A stretch of 64,000 nt of DNA from Janthinobacterium sp. TND4EL3. Lineage in GTDB: Bacteria; Pseudomonadota; Gammaproteobacteria; Burkholderiales; Burkholderiaceae_D. The notes beneath the pieces were generated by a model. It was not told the origin of the DNA, did no database searches, and saw only the letters and a program-made list of their open reading frames with translations. The stretch spans positions 248,001 through 312,000 of the forward strand of contig NZ_FTMV01000004.1 of assembly GCF_900156175.1 (NCBI RefSeq), written 5' to 3'. This document shows positions 47,197-59,020 of this stretch, in pieces. Position numbers and translations under genes: made by a program. Numbering within the stretch: the stretch's first letter is position 1; every line of letters begins with the position of its first letter.

Positions 47197-50190
47197 ATGC
47201 ACACCTCGTTCTCTCCCTTGCGCACGCCCCTGCGCCTGACCGTCATGGCTGCCTTGCTGGCCAGCCTGTCCGTGCCGGCGCTGGCCGCTTCCGATGTCGT
47301 CATCAGCCAGGTGTATGGCGGTGGCGGCAATAATGGCGCGCTGTACCGCAACGATTTCATCGAACTGTTCAACCGCGGCGCCAGCCCCGTGAACCTGAGC
47401 AACTGGAGCGTGCAATACGCGTCCGCCGCCGGTTCGACCTGGGCCGTGACGGCCTTGCCCGCTATCGATTTGCAAGCTGGCCAGTATTTGCTCGTCCAGC
47501 AAGCCAAGGGCACGGGCGGCACGCAGGACTTGCCTACGCCGGACGCCACGGGCAGCCTGGCCATGTCGGGCACGGCGGGCAAGGTGTTACTGAGTAATAA
47601 CAAGACGGCCCAGACGGGCACCAGCCCCACGGGCGCGGCCGTCGTCGACCTGGTGGGTTTCGGCACGGCCAACGGCTTTGAAGGCGCTGCGGCGCCCGCA
47701 CCATCGAATACCCTGTCGATCGCGCGCGCAAACGGCGGCTGCAGCGACACGGACGATAACAGCGTGGACTTCGCCGCCGGCAGCGTGACGCCGCGCAACA
47801 CCGCTTCCGAACGCCACGTCTGCGGCGGCCCCGTCGTGCACCAGATCACGACCAGCTGCCCCGCCAGCCTGGCGCTGGCGCTGGGCAGTGGCGGCAGCGC
47901 CGTGCTGCGCGCGTCCGACGTCGATGGCGTGGTAAATGCTGCTATCTTGAGCTCGCCAGCCGTGGCCGGCATCAGCCTGGTCAATTTCAGCGCGGCCGGC
48001 GTGGCGGGCGACAGCGCCAGCGTCAATTTGGTGGTGGCCGCCGGCGTGCCGGTGGGCAATTATCCTGTCATCGTCCAGTTCGGCAACGACCAGCAGCAAA
48101 CGGCGTCATGCAAGGTCGACGTGGCCGTGCAGGGCCTGGCCGCCGTCAGCCACACGATCCCGCAAATCCAGGGCAGCGGTGCAAGCAGCCCCTACGCCAA
48201 TTCCGTGCAGACGACCGAGGGCGTCGTCACCCTGAAGGTGGGTACCGGTTTCTTCATGCAGGACGCGGCCGGCGACGGCGACCCGTCGACCTCGGACGGC
48301 ATCTTCGTCTACACGGGCGCGACGGCCACGACGGTGCAGCCGGGCGAACTGGTGCGCGTGACGGGCACGGTGTTCGAATACACGCCCACGGGCGCAAAAA
48401 ATTCCTACACGGAATTGAAGGACGTGACGGCCATCCTCACGCAAAGCGCCGGCCACGGCATCGTGCCGACGAATGTGACTCTGCCGAACGACAATCTGGC
48501 TGCCGTGGAAGGCATGCTGGTGCGCTTCACGCAACCGTTGACCGTGTCGCAAAACGCCTACCTGGGCGCGCGCGGCGAGCTGACCCTGTCGGCGGGACGG
48601 CGCGAAGTGCCGACCAACCGCCATCCGGCCGGCTCCGCCGAGGCGCAAGCCTTGATCGCGGCCAATGCGAACAACCTGATCGTGCTCGATGATGGCATTT
48701 TCGTCACGCCGCCGACGATACCGTATATCGGCCAGGATAACACCGTGCGCAGCGGCGACACGGTGTCCGACCTGACGGGCGTGGTGGATTTCGGCGCCAT
48801 CGGCGGTGGCGGCGCCGCCTATAAATTGCAGCCGACGCAGACGCCGCAATTCTCGCGCGACAACCCGCGCACGGGCAGCCCGGAACTGCCATCCGGCAAC
48901 GTCAAAGTGGCCAGCGCCAACGTGCTGAACTTCTTCACGACCTTTACGAATGGCAACAATGTCTTTGGCCAGACGGGGCAGGGCTGCACCGTGGGTTCCT
49001 CGACCAGCAAGAGCAACTGCCGCGGCGCCGACAATCTGGCCGAATTCGTGCGCCAGCGCGACAAGATCGTGGCCGAACTGAAAGCCATCGACGCGGACGT
49101 GGTGGGCTTGATGGAAATCCAGAACAATGGCGAAACGGCCGTTAGTTACCTGGTCGAACAGCTCAACGCGGCCATCGGCGGCGTCAGCTACGCCGTGGTG
49201 CCGAAACCGGCCGCCACGGGCACGGACGCCATCCGCGTGGCCATGATCTACAAGCCTGCCAAGCTGGGCCTGGTGGGCGGCGCCCTGTCGGATGCCAACG
49301 CCATCAACAACCGTCCGCCGATGGCGCAAACGTTCAAGGCCGCCAACGGCGAGAAATTCTCGCTGATCGTCAATCACCTGAAATCGAAGGGCAGCTGCCC
49401 GTCGGGCGGGCTGGACGCGGACCAGAACGATAGCCAGAGCTGCTGGAACGCCACCCGCGTGCAGCAGGCCCAGCGCCTGGTGGGCAGCTTCGTGCCGCAG
49501 GTGGCAGCGGCCGCCGGCGACGCGGACGTGCTCGTCATCGGCGACTTGAACTCGTATGGCGCGGAAGACCCGATCCAGGTCATCACGGGCGCCGGCTTCG
49601 TCAATGAACTCGAACGCTTCGTGCGGCCGTCCGGCATGCCGTATTCCTACGTGTTCGGCGGCCAGAGCGGCTATCTCGACCATGCGCTGGCCAGCGCTTC
49701 GCTGAGCCCGCAAGTGGCTGGCGTTGCCGAGTGGCATGTGAACGCGGACGAGCCGGAAGTGATCGACTACAACATTGACTCGGCCAAGCCGCAAGACCTG
49801 TACAACGCCTTGCCCTACCGCGCCTCGGACCACGATCCCGTCGTCATCAGCCTGGACTTGCAGCCCGCCTACCGCGACATCACGGCGGCCGTGTCGGTCA
49901 ACAGTTCGGGCTTGACGTACAACCGCGCGACGCAGAAATACACGGGCACGTTTGCCTTCAGCAACACGGGCAGCAGCGCCTTGCACGGCCCGTTCCAGGT
50001 GGTGTTTGGCGGCTTGCCGGCTGGCGTGACCCTGGCCAATGCCACGGGCAGCCATGCGGGCGCCGCCTATGTCACCGTCAACGCGGCCAGCCTGGCGCCG
50101 GGCGCGACGGCCTCGTTCGCCGTCAGTTTCAGCAATCCGTCGAAAGTGACGATCAATTACTCCGCCAGCATTTTCGCCGGCAACTTCTAA
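47197..50190 (+). CDS. ExeM/NucH family extracellular endonuclease
   Basis: A 997-residue secreted nuclease. The signal peptide is about 1-31. A lamin-tail domain follows (about 32-190, SDVVISQVYGGGGNNGALYRNDFIELFN). A beta-rich middle (190-310) leads to an OB-fold segment (about 315-450), then an endonuclease/exonuclease/phosphatase domain (about 570-895) with VASANVLNFFT, LMEIQNNG, VNHLKSKG, VIGDLNSYG and the catalytic ASDHDPVV. The C-terminus (about 895-997) is an Ig-like sandwich. It would degrade extracellular DNA, for instance to gain phosphate or remodel biofilm. ATG 47197 gives a clean signal peptide. A PEP-CTERM gene follows after ten bases, probably cotranscribed. Confidence 0.92.
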   Translation: MHTSFSPLRTPLRLTVMAALLASLSVPALAASDVVISQVYGGGGNNGALYRNDFIELFNRGASPVNLSNWSVQYASAAGSTWAVTALPAIDLQAGQYLLVQQAKGTGGTQDLPTPDATGSLAMSGTAGKVLLSNNKTAQTGTSPTGAAVVDLVGFGTANGFEGAAAPAPSNTLSIARANGGCSDTDDNSVDFAAGSVTPRNTASERHVCGGPVVHQITTSCPASLALALGSGGSAVLRASDVDGVVNAAILSSPAVAGISLVNFSAAGVAGDSASVNLVVAAGVPVGNYPVIVQFGNDQQQTASCKVDVAVQGLAAVSHTIPQIQGSGASSPYANSVQTTEGVVTLKVGTGFFMQDAAGDGDPSTSDGIFVYTGATATTVQPGELVRVTGTVFEYTPTGAKNSYTELKDVTAILTQSAGHGIVPTNVTLPNDNLAAVEGMLVRFTQPLTVSQNAYLGARGELTLSAGRREVPTNRHPAGSAEAQALIAANANNLIVLDDGIFVTPPTIPYIGQDNTVRSGDTVSDLTGVVDFGAIGGGGAAYKLQPTQTPQFSRDNPRTGSPELPSGNVKVASANVLNFFTTFTNGNNVFGQTGQGCTVGSSTSKSNCRGADNLAEFVRQRDKIVAELKAIDADVVGLMEIQNNGETAVSYLVEQLNAAIGGVSYAVVPKPAATGTDAIRVAMIYKPAKLGLVGGALSDANAINNRPPMAQTFKAANGEKFSLIVNHLKSKGSCPSGGLDADQNDSQSCWNATRVQQAQRLVGSFVPQVAAAAGDADVLVIGDLNSYGAEDPIQVITGAGFVNELERFVRPSGMPYSYVFGGQSGYLDHALASASLSPQVAGVAEWHVNADEPEVIDYNIDSAKPQDLYNALPYRASDHDPVVISLDLQPAYRDITAAVSVNSSGLTYNRATQKYTGTFAFSNTGSSALHGPFQVVFGGLPAGVTLANATGSHAGAAYVTVNAASLAPGATASFAVSFSNPSKVTINYSASIFAGNF

Positions 50191-50200
50191 GGACTTGACC

Positions 50201-50839
50201 ATGTTGACAACGAAATTCAGCCTTGCCCTGCGCCGCGCCGTCCTGACCGCCTTGCTTGCCGGCAGCTCCAGCCTGGCGCTGGCGGACCCGCTCGGCTACC
50301 GCGTGGAAATCGACACGCGCCAGTTCTCGGGCGCCGGTTTCCTCGACTTCGCCTTTATTGCTGGAAATAGCCCCGCGCCGGGCGCGACGGCCACCCTCAG
50401 CAATTTCTCGGGCGCATTTGGCGCGCTGGCGTCGCAGGAAGGCAATGTCAGCGGCAGCCTGCCCGGCACCTTGACCTTCGGCAATAGCGGCGCCTACAAC
50501 GACTGGTTTCACAACGTGACCCTGGGCGGCAAGTTCGGTTTCAATATCGTCTTTGGCGGCGATTTCCTGCACACGGCCGGTAACGCGGGCACGACGTTTG
50601 GCGTGGGCTTGCTCGACGCCTCCGGCATGGCCTACCTGGGCAATGTGGACGGCAATCTCGTGCAATTCGAATTGACGCCGCTCAATGGCGGCATTCCCGC
50701 CAGCATTGCCGGCAGCACCTATGCCGGCATCGCGTCGATCTCGGCCGTGCCGGAAGCCTCGGAATGGATGATGCTGACGGGCGGCCTGGCGCTGATCGGC
50801 CTGGCCCTGCGCCGCCGCCAGCCCGTCGCACGCGCATAG
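50201..50839 (+). CDS. PEP-CTERM protein (NF038129-like), PEA variant
   Basis: A protein of 212 residues. The signal peptide is about 1-28 (ending LALA). The body has GYRVEIDTRQFSGAGFLDFAF and TFGVGLLDASG, the pattern of one recurrent Oxalobacteraceae PEP-CTERM family. The sorting tag is AVPEASEWMMLTGGLALIGLA followed by RRRQ, again with Ala as the third PEP residue. ATG 50201 follows AAGGA at 50189-50193, within the stop of the nuclease gene, so both are likely on one transcript. Confidence 0.86.
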   Translation: MLTTKFSLALRRAVLTALLAGSSSLALADPLGYRVEIDTRQFSGAGFLDFAFIAGNSPAPGATATLSNFSGAFGALASQEGNVSGSLPGTLTFGNSGAYNDWFHNVTLGGKFGFNIVFGGDFLHTAGNAGTTFGVGLLDASGMAYLGNVDGNLVQFELTPLNGGIPASIAGSTYAGIASISAVPEASEWMMLTGGLALIGLALRRRQPVARA

Positions 50840-50853
50840 TATTGCCAAGCGGG

Positions 50854-50880
50854 ACACAGCGCGCCTGCGGGCCGCTGTGT
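50854..50880 (+). terminator. Hairpin after the nuclease/PEP-CTERM unit
   Basis: ACACAGCG and CGCTGTGT form an 8-bp outer stem, continued by GCC/GGC with one bulged C and a 4-base loop. It lacks a T-run but sits 15 bases after the stop codon and probably marks the transcript end. Confidence 0.55.
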
Positions 50881-51021
50881 TGCGTCCATTTAGTCGCAAT
50901 AGCTATAAATCTGGAAACTAAATTGTATTGGTCACCGTTTTGTGCTTGATGCATAGTGAAAAACTTGTCGAGCCGTCTAGTTTTTTGACGGTCCACGCCA
51001 ATTTTTCCGGAGGATGCATCG

Positions 51022-51735
51022 ATGCCTGGCCATATCCTGGTACTGGACCCTGCTCCCGCCATGCAGGCGCTGCTGGCGCATAACCTGGCCGGCGCCGGTT
51101 ATCGGGTCAGCTGCGCCCTCGATGCGCGCGGCGCACTGGCGCTGCTGGCGGCCGACCCGCCCGACGTGCTGCTGCTGGAATGGGAGTTGCCCGATGCGTC
51201 CGGCATCGCGCTGCTGCGCCAGGTGCGCCAGGATGGCCAGCTGTGCGACATGCCCATCATCATGGTCAGCGCGCGCGACAGCGAGCACGACAAGGTGCTG
51301 GCGCTGGAAAGCGGGGCCGACGATTACCTGTGCAAGCCCTTCGGTCCTCGTGAAATGCTGGCCCGCGTGCACGCGCTGCTGCGCCGGCGCGCGCCATCGG
51401 CCTCGCGCCCAGGCGCAAACACGGCCGGCGCCACCGCCTTGCGGCTCGATCCGCATACCTTGCGCGTGACGGCCGGCAGCGTGCCCGTCAGCCTGGGCCG
51501 CGTGGAATTCAAGCTGCTGCATTTCCTCATGAACCATCCGGGCAGGGTGCACAGCCGCGCACAACTGCTGGACCAGGTGTGGGGCCATGCCGCCTATCTC
51601 GACGAACGCACGGTCGACGCCCATGTGGGCCGCTTGCGGCAGGCTCTGCTGCCGGGCGGTTGCGGCCACTGCATTGAAACCGTGCGCGGCAGCGGCTACC
51701 GCTACCTGGCATTTGACAGGGCCGTGTGCGCATGA
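51022..51735 (+). CDS. PhoB/OmpR-type regulator with Glu at the phospho-acceptor position
   Basis: A protein of 237 residues. The receiver (about 3-120) keeps the fold, the conserved Ser (MVSAR) and Lys (YLCKPF), but the phospho-acceptor site reads LLEWELPD: Glu53 replaces Asp, and the acidic pair at the N-terminus is LDP rather than DD. The winged-helix domain (about 140-230, FKLLHFLMNHPGRVHSR, LLDQVWG, RTVDAHVGRLR, TVRGSGYRY) is PhoB-like. Asp-to-Glu can mimic phosphorylation, so the protein may be always active. The RBS is GGAGG before ATG 51022. The gene overlaps epsA as ATGA. Confidence 0.88.
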   Translation: MPGHILVLDPAPAMQALLAHNLAGAGYRVSCALDARGALALLAADPPDVLLLEWELPDASGIALLRQVRQDGQLCDMPIIMVSARDSEHDKVLALESGADDYLCKPFGPREMLARVHALLRRRAPSASRPGANTAGATALRLDPHTLRVTAGSVPVSLGRVEFKLLHFLMNHPGRVHSRAQLLDQVWGHAAYLDERTVDAHVGRLRQALLPGGCGHCIETVRGSGYRYLAFDRAVCA

Positions 51736-52403
51736 TGCTGCTGACGGGGCGGGAACAGGAATACCTGCTGCATGCGATTCTGGGCGCGCACGGCATCGCC
51801 GCGCCCAGCGATTTCTTCCTGTGGAGCCAGGGGCCGCTGCAAACGCTGTTGCCGCACGACATATTAATGTGCGCGCAGCTGGGTGCCGGCGGGGCCGTGC
51901 TGCGCAGCGAGGCCTGGCACAGCGTCGTGCCCGATCACGCGCAGTTGCGCGAGCGCCAGGGCCAGCTGGCACGCCTGGCGCTGGCCTGGCGCGCGGGCGG
52001 CCAGAGGGCGGGCGTCATCGACGGCGCGCTGGTGCACGGCAGCGTGGGCGAGGGGGGCGGCAGTTTTTTTGCCCTGTTCGCCACGGGGACCGTGGACGCG
52101 GCGCGCCACGCGTATGCGCTGGAATTACTGCTGCCCTACCTGCACGTGCACTGGCTGGCGCTGCCAGGCAGCCAGCCGGGGTTCCCGGGCGGCCTGGGCG
52201 TCACGCGCGCGGCCAGTGCGCGCGAACTGGAAGTGCTGCATTGGGTGCGCGAGGGCAAGAGCAATGACGAGGTGGGGCAAATTCTCGGCATCAGCGGCGC
52301 CACCGTGAAAAGCCATTTGCAGCGCATCTACAAATTACTCGGCGTGAGCAACCGCACGCAGGCCGTCTCGCGCGGCATCGCACTGCGCCTGCTCGGCCAT
52401 TAG
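51732..52403 (+). CDS. epsA: LuxR-type transcriptional regulator EpsA of XrtB systems
   Basis: A protein of 223 residues. The N-terminal sensor-like region contains FFLWSQGPLQTLLPHDILMCA, typical of EpsA regulators found with exosortase-B EPS loci. The C-terminal LuxR helix-turn-helix (about 155-215) has SARELEVLHWVREGKSNDEVG and GATVKSHLQRIYKLLGVSNR. It is translationally coupled to the PhoB-like gene (start at 51732 within the overlapping ATGATG). Its targets are probably the eps promoters around 16-20 kb and 34.6 kb. The 3' end overlaps the convergent small I9 gene by four bases. Confidence 0.86.
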   Translation: MMLLTGREQEYLLHAILGAHGIAAPSDFFLWSQGPLQTLLPHDILMCAQLGAGGAVLRSEAWHSVVPDHAQLRERQGQLARLALAWRAGGQRAGVIDGALVHGSVGEGGGSFFALFATGTVDAARHAYALELLLPYLHVHWLALPGSQPGFPGGLGVTRAASARELEVLHWVREGKSNDEVGQILGISGATVKSHLQRIYKLLGVSNRTQAVSRGIALRLLGH

Positions 52404-52813
52404 CGCTGGTCCTGTATTTTATGATGGCCATTGGTGCCGTCCTCCTGCGTGTGTTCGACGGTGCCGGGCGACACCTGCGCCACGTCCGGGCTCGCTTGCA
52501 GGCGCGCCACTTCGGCTGACGTCAGCATGGCGGCAAAGCCGTTGAAGGCCACCGTGTAGCGGTATTGCACCGGGGCATCGGGCACCAGCGCCAGCACGGC
52601 GCGCTGCCGCGCTTCCAGTTGGGCCGTGTAGCGCCGCGCGGCCTCGCTGTGCGTATCGAGCCCATGCACGCCGTCCGCCTGCGAGGCCAGCGGCGGCGCG
52701 TTCAAGCGCACCAGATAGGGCAGGCGCGCGGCAGCGGCCTGCGCCGCGACAGGCAGGGCATGGATGCTGGCCATGCCGGCCACGATGGCAATGCTGAGGC
52801 GAAATGCGGACAC
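52400..52813 (-). CDS. Stand-alone secreted inhibitor I9 (subtilisin propeptide-like) protein
   Basis: A protein of 137 residues on the minus strand from a GTG start (complement of 52811-52813), chosen because GGGAG lies six bases upstream and a signal peptide follows (SAFRLSIAIVAGM to AAQA). An ATG at 52867 would put 18 charged residues before it. The mature part is an I9 propeptide domain: LPYLVRLNAPP, QYRYTVAFNGFAAMLT, EVARLQASPDVAQVSPG. It parallels the propeptide of the large protease upstream (YQYKIVLNGFSALLT, EVRQLQASGEVASIAPD). No catalytic domain follows. It is either a dedicated inhibitor/chaperone or the relic of a protease gene. Confidence 0.8.
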   Translation of the reverse strand: MSAFRLSIAIVAGMASIHALPVAAQAAAARLPYLVRLNAPPLASQADGVHGLDTHSEAARRYTAQLEARQRAVLALVPDAPVQYRYTVAFNGFAAMLTSAEVARLQASPDVAQVSPGTVEHTQEDGTNGHHKIQDQR

Positions 52814-52867
52814 GCCAGCTCCCTTGGCGCGTCGCGCCCATACGCCGATTGTACGCGCGTCGCGCAT

Positions 52868-52893
52868 AAAAAACGCGCCCCGCAGGGCGCGTT
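52868..52893 (-). terminator. Rho-independent terminator of the S8 protease gene
   Basis: Read on the minus strand, AACGCGCCC and GGGCGCGTT pair over 8-9 bases around a 4-base loop and are followed by six T residues. It lies 25 bases after the protease stop and separates the protease from the small I9 gene. Confidence 0.88.
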
Positions 52894-52917
52894 GTGTGAT
52901 GAGCTGGAGCGATACCG

Positions 52918-56070
<3,153 letters not shown>

Positions 56071-56113
56071 GTAGGGTTTCCTGGTAGCAATAACGGGAAT
56101 CGAAAGGGGGAGA

Positions 56114-56872
56114 TCAGGCTTGCTGGCGGCGGCGCGCCACGAAACCGATGCCTGCCAGGCCGAGCAGCATCATCGCGTAGGTCGACGGCTCCGGTACCGA
56201 GGCAACGATGTTGTCGAGCGCAAACTGTCCCTTGTTGCTGCTGAAAGCGCTGCAACTGCCAGCCGTGTTGCAAGTGAAACCGAAGAAGGCCAGCGAGGCG
56301 AATTGCTGGCTGCCGAAGGCGCTGCTGGTGTTGAAATGCTGAAACTGGAAGTTGCCGCCGATGGGGCCGCCCAACTGGTACGTTTCAAAGATGGAGGAGC
56401 CGTTGGCATAGAAGCCTTGCACGCGCAGCAGGCCAGCCACCGCCGGGTAGCTGACGCCCTGCGCGTAGCCGATGAAACTGGCGTCGAAGCCCTGCAGGCT
56501 GACGCTGCCGCCCGCCTTCAACGGGTCGAGGTAGATGATGCCGTCGTTGAGGGAGGCGTAGTAATTGCTTTTATTGTTGGTCGGGCAAGCCATGCCGCAG
56601 GCGGCCGGGTCCGTGCCGTCGAACACGGCGCCGACCAAGTCGCCATAACTGGCGCCGGCGGCATTCGAGGCGCCCGTCAGCACGAAATGCTGGAATTCCA
56701 GGGAGTCGCCGTGACCGACGAACTGGCTGTCGAGATTGTCGAAGTTGATCACGTCCGCGATGGCGGCCGGCGCCCAGGCGGCGGAGAGGGCCAGGATGGC
56801 GGCGCCGGTCCACTGCTTGGCCGAGAAAGCATTTGCTGTGGCAGCTATCTGCGTATGCACAATACGAGTCAT
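56114..56872 (-). CDS. PEP-CTERM protein (NF038120-like)
   Basis: A protein of 252 residues on the minus strand. ATG (complement of 56870-56872) follows AAGGGA. The signal peptide is about 1-39 (ending AAIA). The body starts VINFDNLDSQFVGHGDSLEF and has a Cys pair (ACGMAC) and a second pair (CNTAGSC). The sorting tag SVPEPSTYAMMLLGLAGIG precedes ARRRQ. It starts upstream of the S8 protease gene on the same strand, 43 bases away, so the two may share a transcript. The promoter is in the AT-rich divergent region. Confidence 0.87.
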   Translation of the reverse strand: MTRIVHTQIAATANAFSAKQWTGAAILALSAAWAPAAIADVINFDNLDSQFVGHGDSLEFQHFVLTGASNAAGASYGDLVGAVFDGTDPAACGMACPTNNKSNYYASLNDGIIYLDPLKAGGSVSLQGFDASFIGYAQGVSYPAVAGLLRVQGFYANGSSIFETYQLGGPIGGNFQFQHFNTSSAFGSQQFASLAFFGFTCNTAGSCSAFSSNKGQFALDNIVASVPEPSTYAMMLLGLAGIGFVARRRQQA

Positions 56873-57009
56873 GAGTTTTCCCTTGATGATTATGTCGGAT
56901 GCAATATGTTTTGCGTCTTGGAGGTTCTTTTCTGCGCGGCCGGGTAAGACCAATGCGTAGAAAATTGATTTTTACTATAGCAAAATAGACAATTTCATTG
57001 TTTGATATT

Positions 57010-57030
57010 CTTTCAAATTTAATTTGAAAG
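57010..57030. repeat. 21-bp perfect palindrome in the divergent region
   Basis: CTTTCAAATT and AATTTGAAAG are perfect complements around a single T. The site is about 140 bases before the minus-strand PEP-CTERM gene and about 305 before gspG. The size suits a dimeric regulator. Confidence 0.6.
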
Positions 57031-57191
57031 TTACAATTAATGAATGAATAAAATTCATCATTTACTATGAATTGGTAACCAGGAGTAGATGGTTTCCGCA
57101 TTGAAAATAGTTGAGTAATTGACCAGTCTGCCAAGCGCGCGGCGCCATGGCCCTTATGCCCGCCCTGGATGGTTTCCCCGTGAATTTGTTG

Positions 57192-57220
57192 TTCACAGTA
57201 CAAAGAAAAGATTGTATTAA
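57192..57220 (+). promoter_or_regulatory. Candidate promoter of the gsp/pil-like operon
   Basis: TTCACA (57192-57197) and TATTAA (57215-57220) are separated by 17 bases, matching consensus at 5 and 4 of 6 positions. The leader to gspG would be about 110 bases. Confidence 0.5.
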
Positions 57221-57335
57221 CCATAACCGGCATGGTAGGCTGATAAGCATCAGGCAAGCGCGTGTTGCCCGTGCGTGGCCATCCGCTGCGCGCGGCGACG
57301 CAATGTATTGAAGCTAGGCAATAAGGAGTTGGCGG

Positions 57336-57779
57336 ATGCATGCAGCACACAGGCAGAACTTGACAGCGGCGCGCGGTGCACGTGGCTTTACCTTGCTCGA
57401 ATTGCTGGTCGTCATCGTGATCATCGGCTTGCTGGCGGCCTATGTGGGACCCAAATATTTCGCCCAGTTGGGCAAGTCGGAAGTGACGGTGGCCAAGGCG
57501 CAGATCGAGGCGTTTGAAAAGTCGCTCGATACCTACCGCCTCGATGTGGGACGCTATCCGACGACGGAAGAGGGGCTGGCCGCGCTGCTCGTCGCGCCGC
57601 CGGCCGCCGGCACGCGCTGGAACGGTCCCTACCTGAAAAAGGCCGTGCCGCTCGACCCGTGGGGCCATGCGTATCAATACCGCGCACCGGGCACCAAGGG
57701 CGAATATGACATCGTCTCCCTGGGCAAGGATGGCCAGCCGGGCGGCAGCGGCGAGAATGCCGACATCAGCTCGCAATAG
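57336..57779 (+). CDS. gspG: Type II secretion major pseudopilin GspG
   Basis: A protein of 147 residues. The prepilin peptidase site is RGARG|FTLLE, with cleavage after Gly17 and Glu22 at +5, followed by the hydrophobic stem LLVVIVIIGLLAAYVGP. The globular part has YRLDVGRYPTTEEGL and WGHAYQYRAPG, the calcium-site region of GspG, and ends DISSQ. It would form the main shaft of a pseudopilus. The prepilin peptidase and minor pseudopilins are not in this window. gspF follows after 35 bases. Confidence 0.94.
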   Translation: MHAAHRQNLTAARGARGFTLLELLVVIVIIGLLAAYVGPKYFAQLGKSEVTVAKAQIEAFEKSLDTYRLDVGRYPTTEEGLAALLVAPPAAGTRWNGPYLKKAVPLDPWGHAYQYRAPGTKGEYDIVSLGKDGQPGGSGENADISSQ

Positions 57780-57814
57780 CGCCAGCGCCACTCCTCCCTC
57801 ACGGATACGTCATC

Positions 57815-59020
57815 ATGCAGTTTGAAGTACGCGCACTCTCGACGGACCAGGCGGTAACGACCTTGTCGACGTGTCTGATCGACGGCCGCGACGAAGCGGA
57901 CGCGCGCCGCCAGGCAGAGGCGCGCGGCCTTTTCGTCAGCGCCATCCGTCCGCTGCGCGCCACGCCGTTCAGCGCGGCCGGACGCCAGCGCGCGCGCGCC
58001 TTGCCGCTGCTGCTGTTCAGCCAGGAATTGCTGGCCCTGCTCAACGCGGGCCTGGGCATCGTCGAGGCGCTCGAAGCCCTGCTGGAAAAGGAAGCGTCGC
58101 CGGCCACGCGCAGCGTGCTCATGCGCCTGCTGGAAGGATTGCGCGAAGGCAAGCGCTTTTCCGCCGTGCTGGCGGAGCAGGCCGAACTGTTTCCCCCTTT
58201 GTATATCGGCATCGTCAAGGCGGCCGAAGGCACGAGCGACCTGCCGCGCGCGCTGTCGCGCTACATCGACTACCAGCAGCGCATCGACACGGTGCGCGCG
58301 AAAATCGTCAGCGCCGCCATTTATCCGGCCATCCTGCTGGCCGTGGGCGGCGGCGTCAGCGCCTTCCTGATCAGCTATGTGGTGCCGCGTTTCGCCGAGG
58401 TCTACCAGGGCGCCGGGCGCAACCTGCCGTGGATGTCGCAAGTGATGCTCAGCTGGGGCCAGTTCGTCACCGAGCATGGCCTGCTGCTGTTGCTCGGACT
58501 GCTTATCACCGGCAGCGTCGTGTTTACTGCCGTGCGGCGCGTGCTGCGCAACGGCGGCGTGGCGCGCCTGCTGGCGACACTGCCGGGCATCGGCGAGCGC
58601 GTGCGCATCTATGAGCTGTCGCGCCTGTACCTGACCCTGGGCATGCTGGCCGAAGGGGGCATCACCATCGTGCACGCCATTTCCACCGTGCAGGCGATGG
58701 TCTCGCCGCGCATGCGGGCATCCTTGCAGGGCGCGCGCGCGGCCATCGAGGCGGGCCAGCCCCTGTCGTCCGCCTTCGAGCAGCATCAACTGACGACGCC
58801 GATCTCGCTGCGCATGCTGCGCGTGGGCGAGCGCACGGGCGATATGGGCCCCATGCTGACGCAGTCGGCCGCCTTCTATGACGGCGAAATCAGCCGCTGG
58901 ATCGACCGTTTTACGCGCACCTTCGAACCCTTGCTGATGGCCGCCATCGGCCTGGTCGTGGGCGCCATCGTGATCCTGCTGTACATGCCCATCTTTGACC
59001 TTGCCGGCGATATCTCATGA
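57815..59020 (+). CDS. gspF: Type II secretion inner-membrane platform protein GspF
   Basis: A polytopic protein of 401 residues with two T2SSF domains (about 70-190 and 270-395) and three membrane helices (about 168-190, 225-245, 370-395). Landmarks are LLFSQELLALLNAGLGI, EGTSDLPRALSRYIDY and the repeat VGERTGDMGPMLTQ near the end. It anchors the ATPase and the pseudopilus. The stop overlaps the gspE start as ATGA. Confidence 0.93.
   Translation: MQFEVRALSTDQAVTTLSTCLIDGRDEADARRQAEARGLFVSAIRPLRATPFSAAGRQRARALPLLLFSQELLALLNAGLGIVEALEALLEKEASPATRSVLMRLLEGLREGKRFSAVLAEQAELFPPLYIGIVKAAEGTSDLPRALSRYIDYQQRIDTVRAKIVSAAIYPAILLAVGGGVSAFLISYVVPRFAEVYQGAGRNLPWMSQVMLSWGQFVTEHGLLLLLGLLITGSVVFTAVRRVLRNGGVARLLATLPGIGERVRIYELSRLYLTLGMLAEGGITIVHAISTVQAMVSPRMRASLQGARAAIEAGQPLSSAFEQHQLTTPISLRMLRVGERTGDMGPMLTQSAAFYDGEISRWIDRFTRTFEPLLMAAIGLVVGAIVILLYMPIFDLAGDIS

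Larger units (their letters stand above)
56873..57335. other. 463-base divergent intergenic region before the type II secretion cluster
   Basis: AT-rich between 56950 and 57070. It holds a 21-base palindrome (57010-57030), a second inverted repeat (ATGAAT/ATTCAT, 57040-57058) and a candidate promoter for gspG (57192-57220). I see no supported small gene. Confidence 0.65.
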
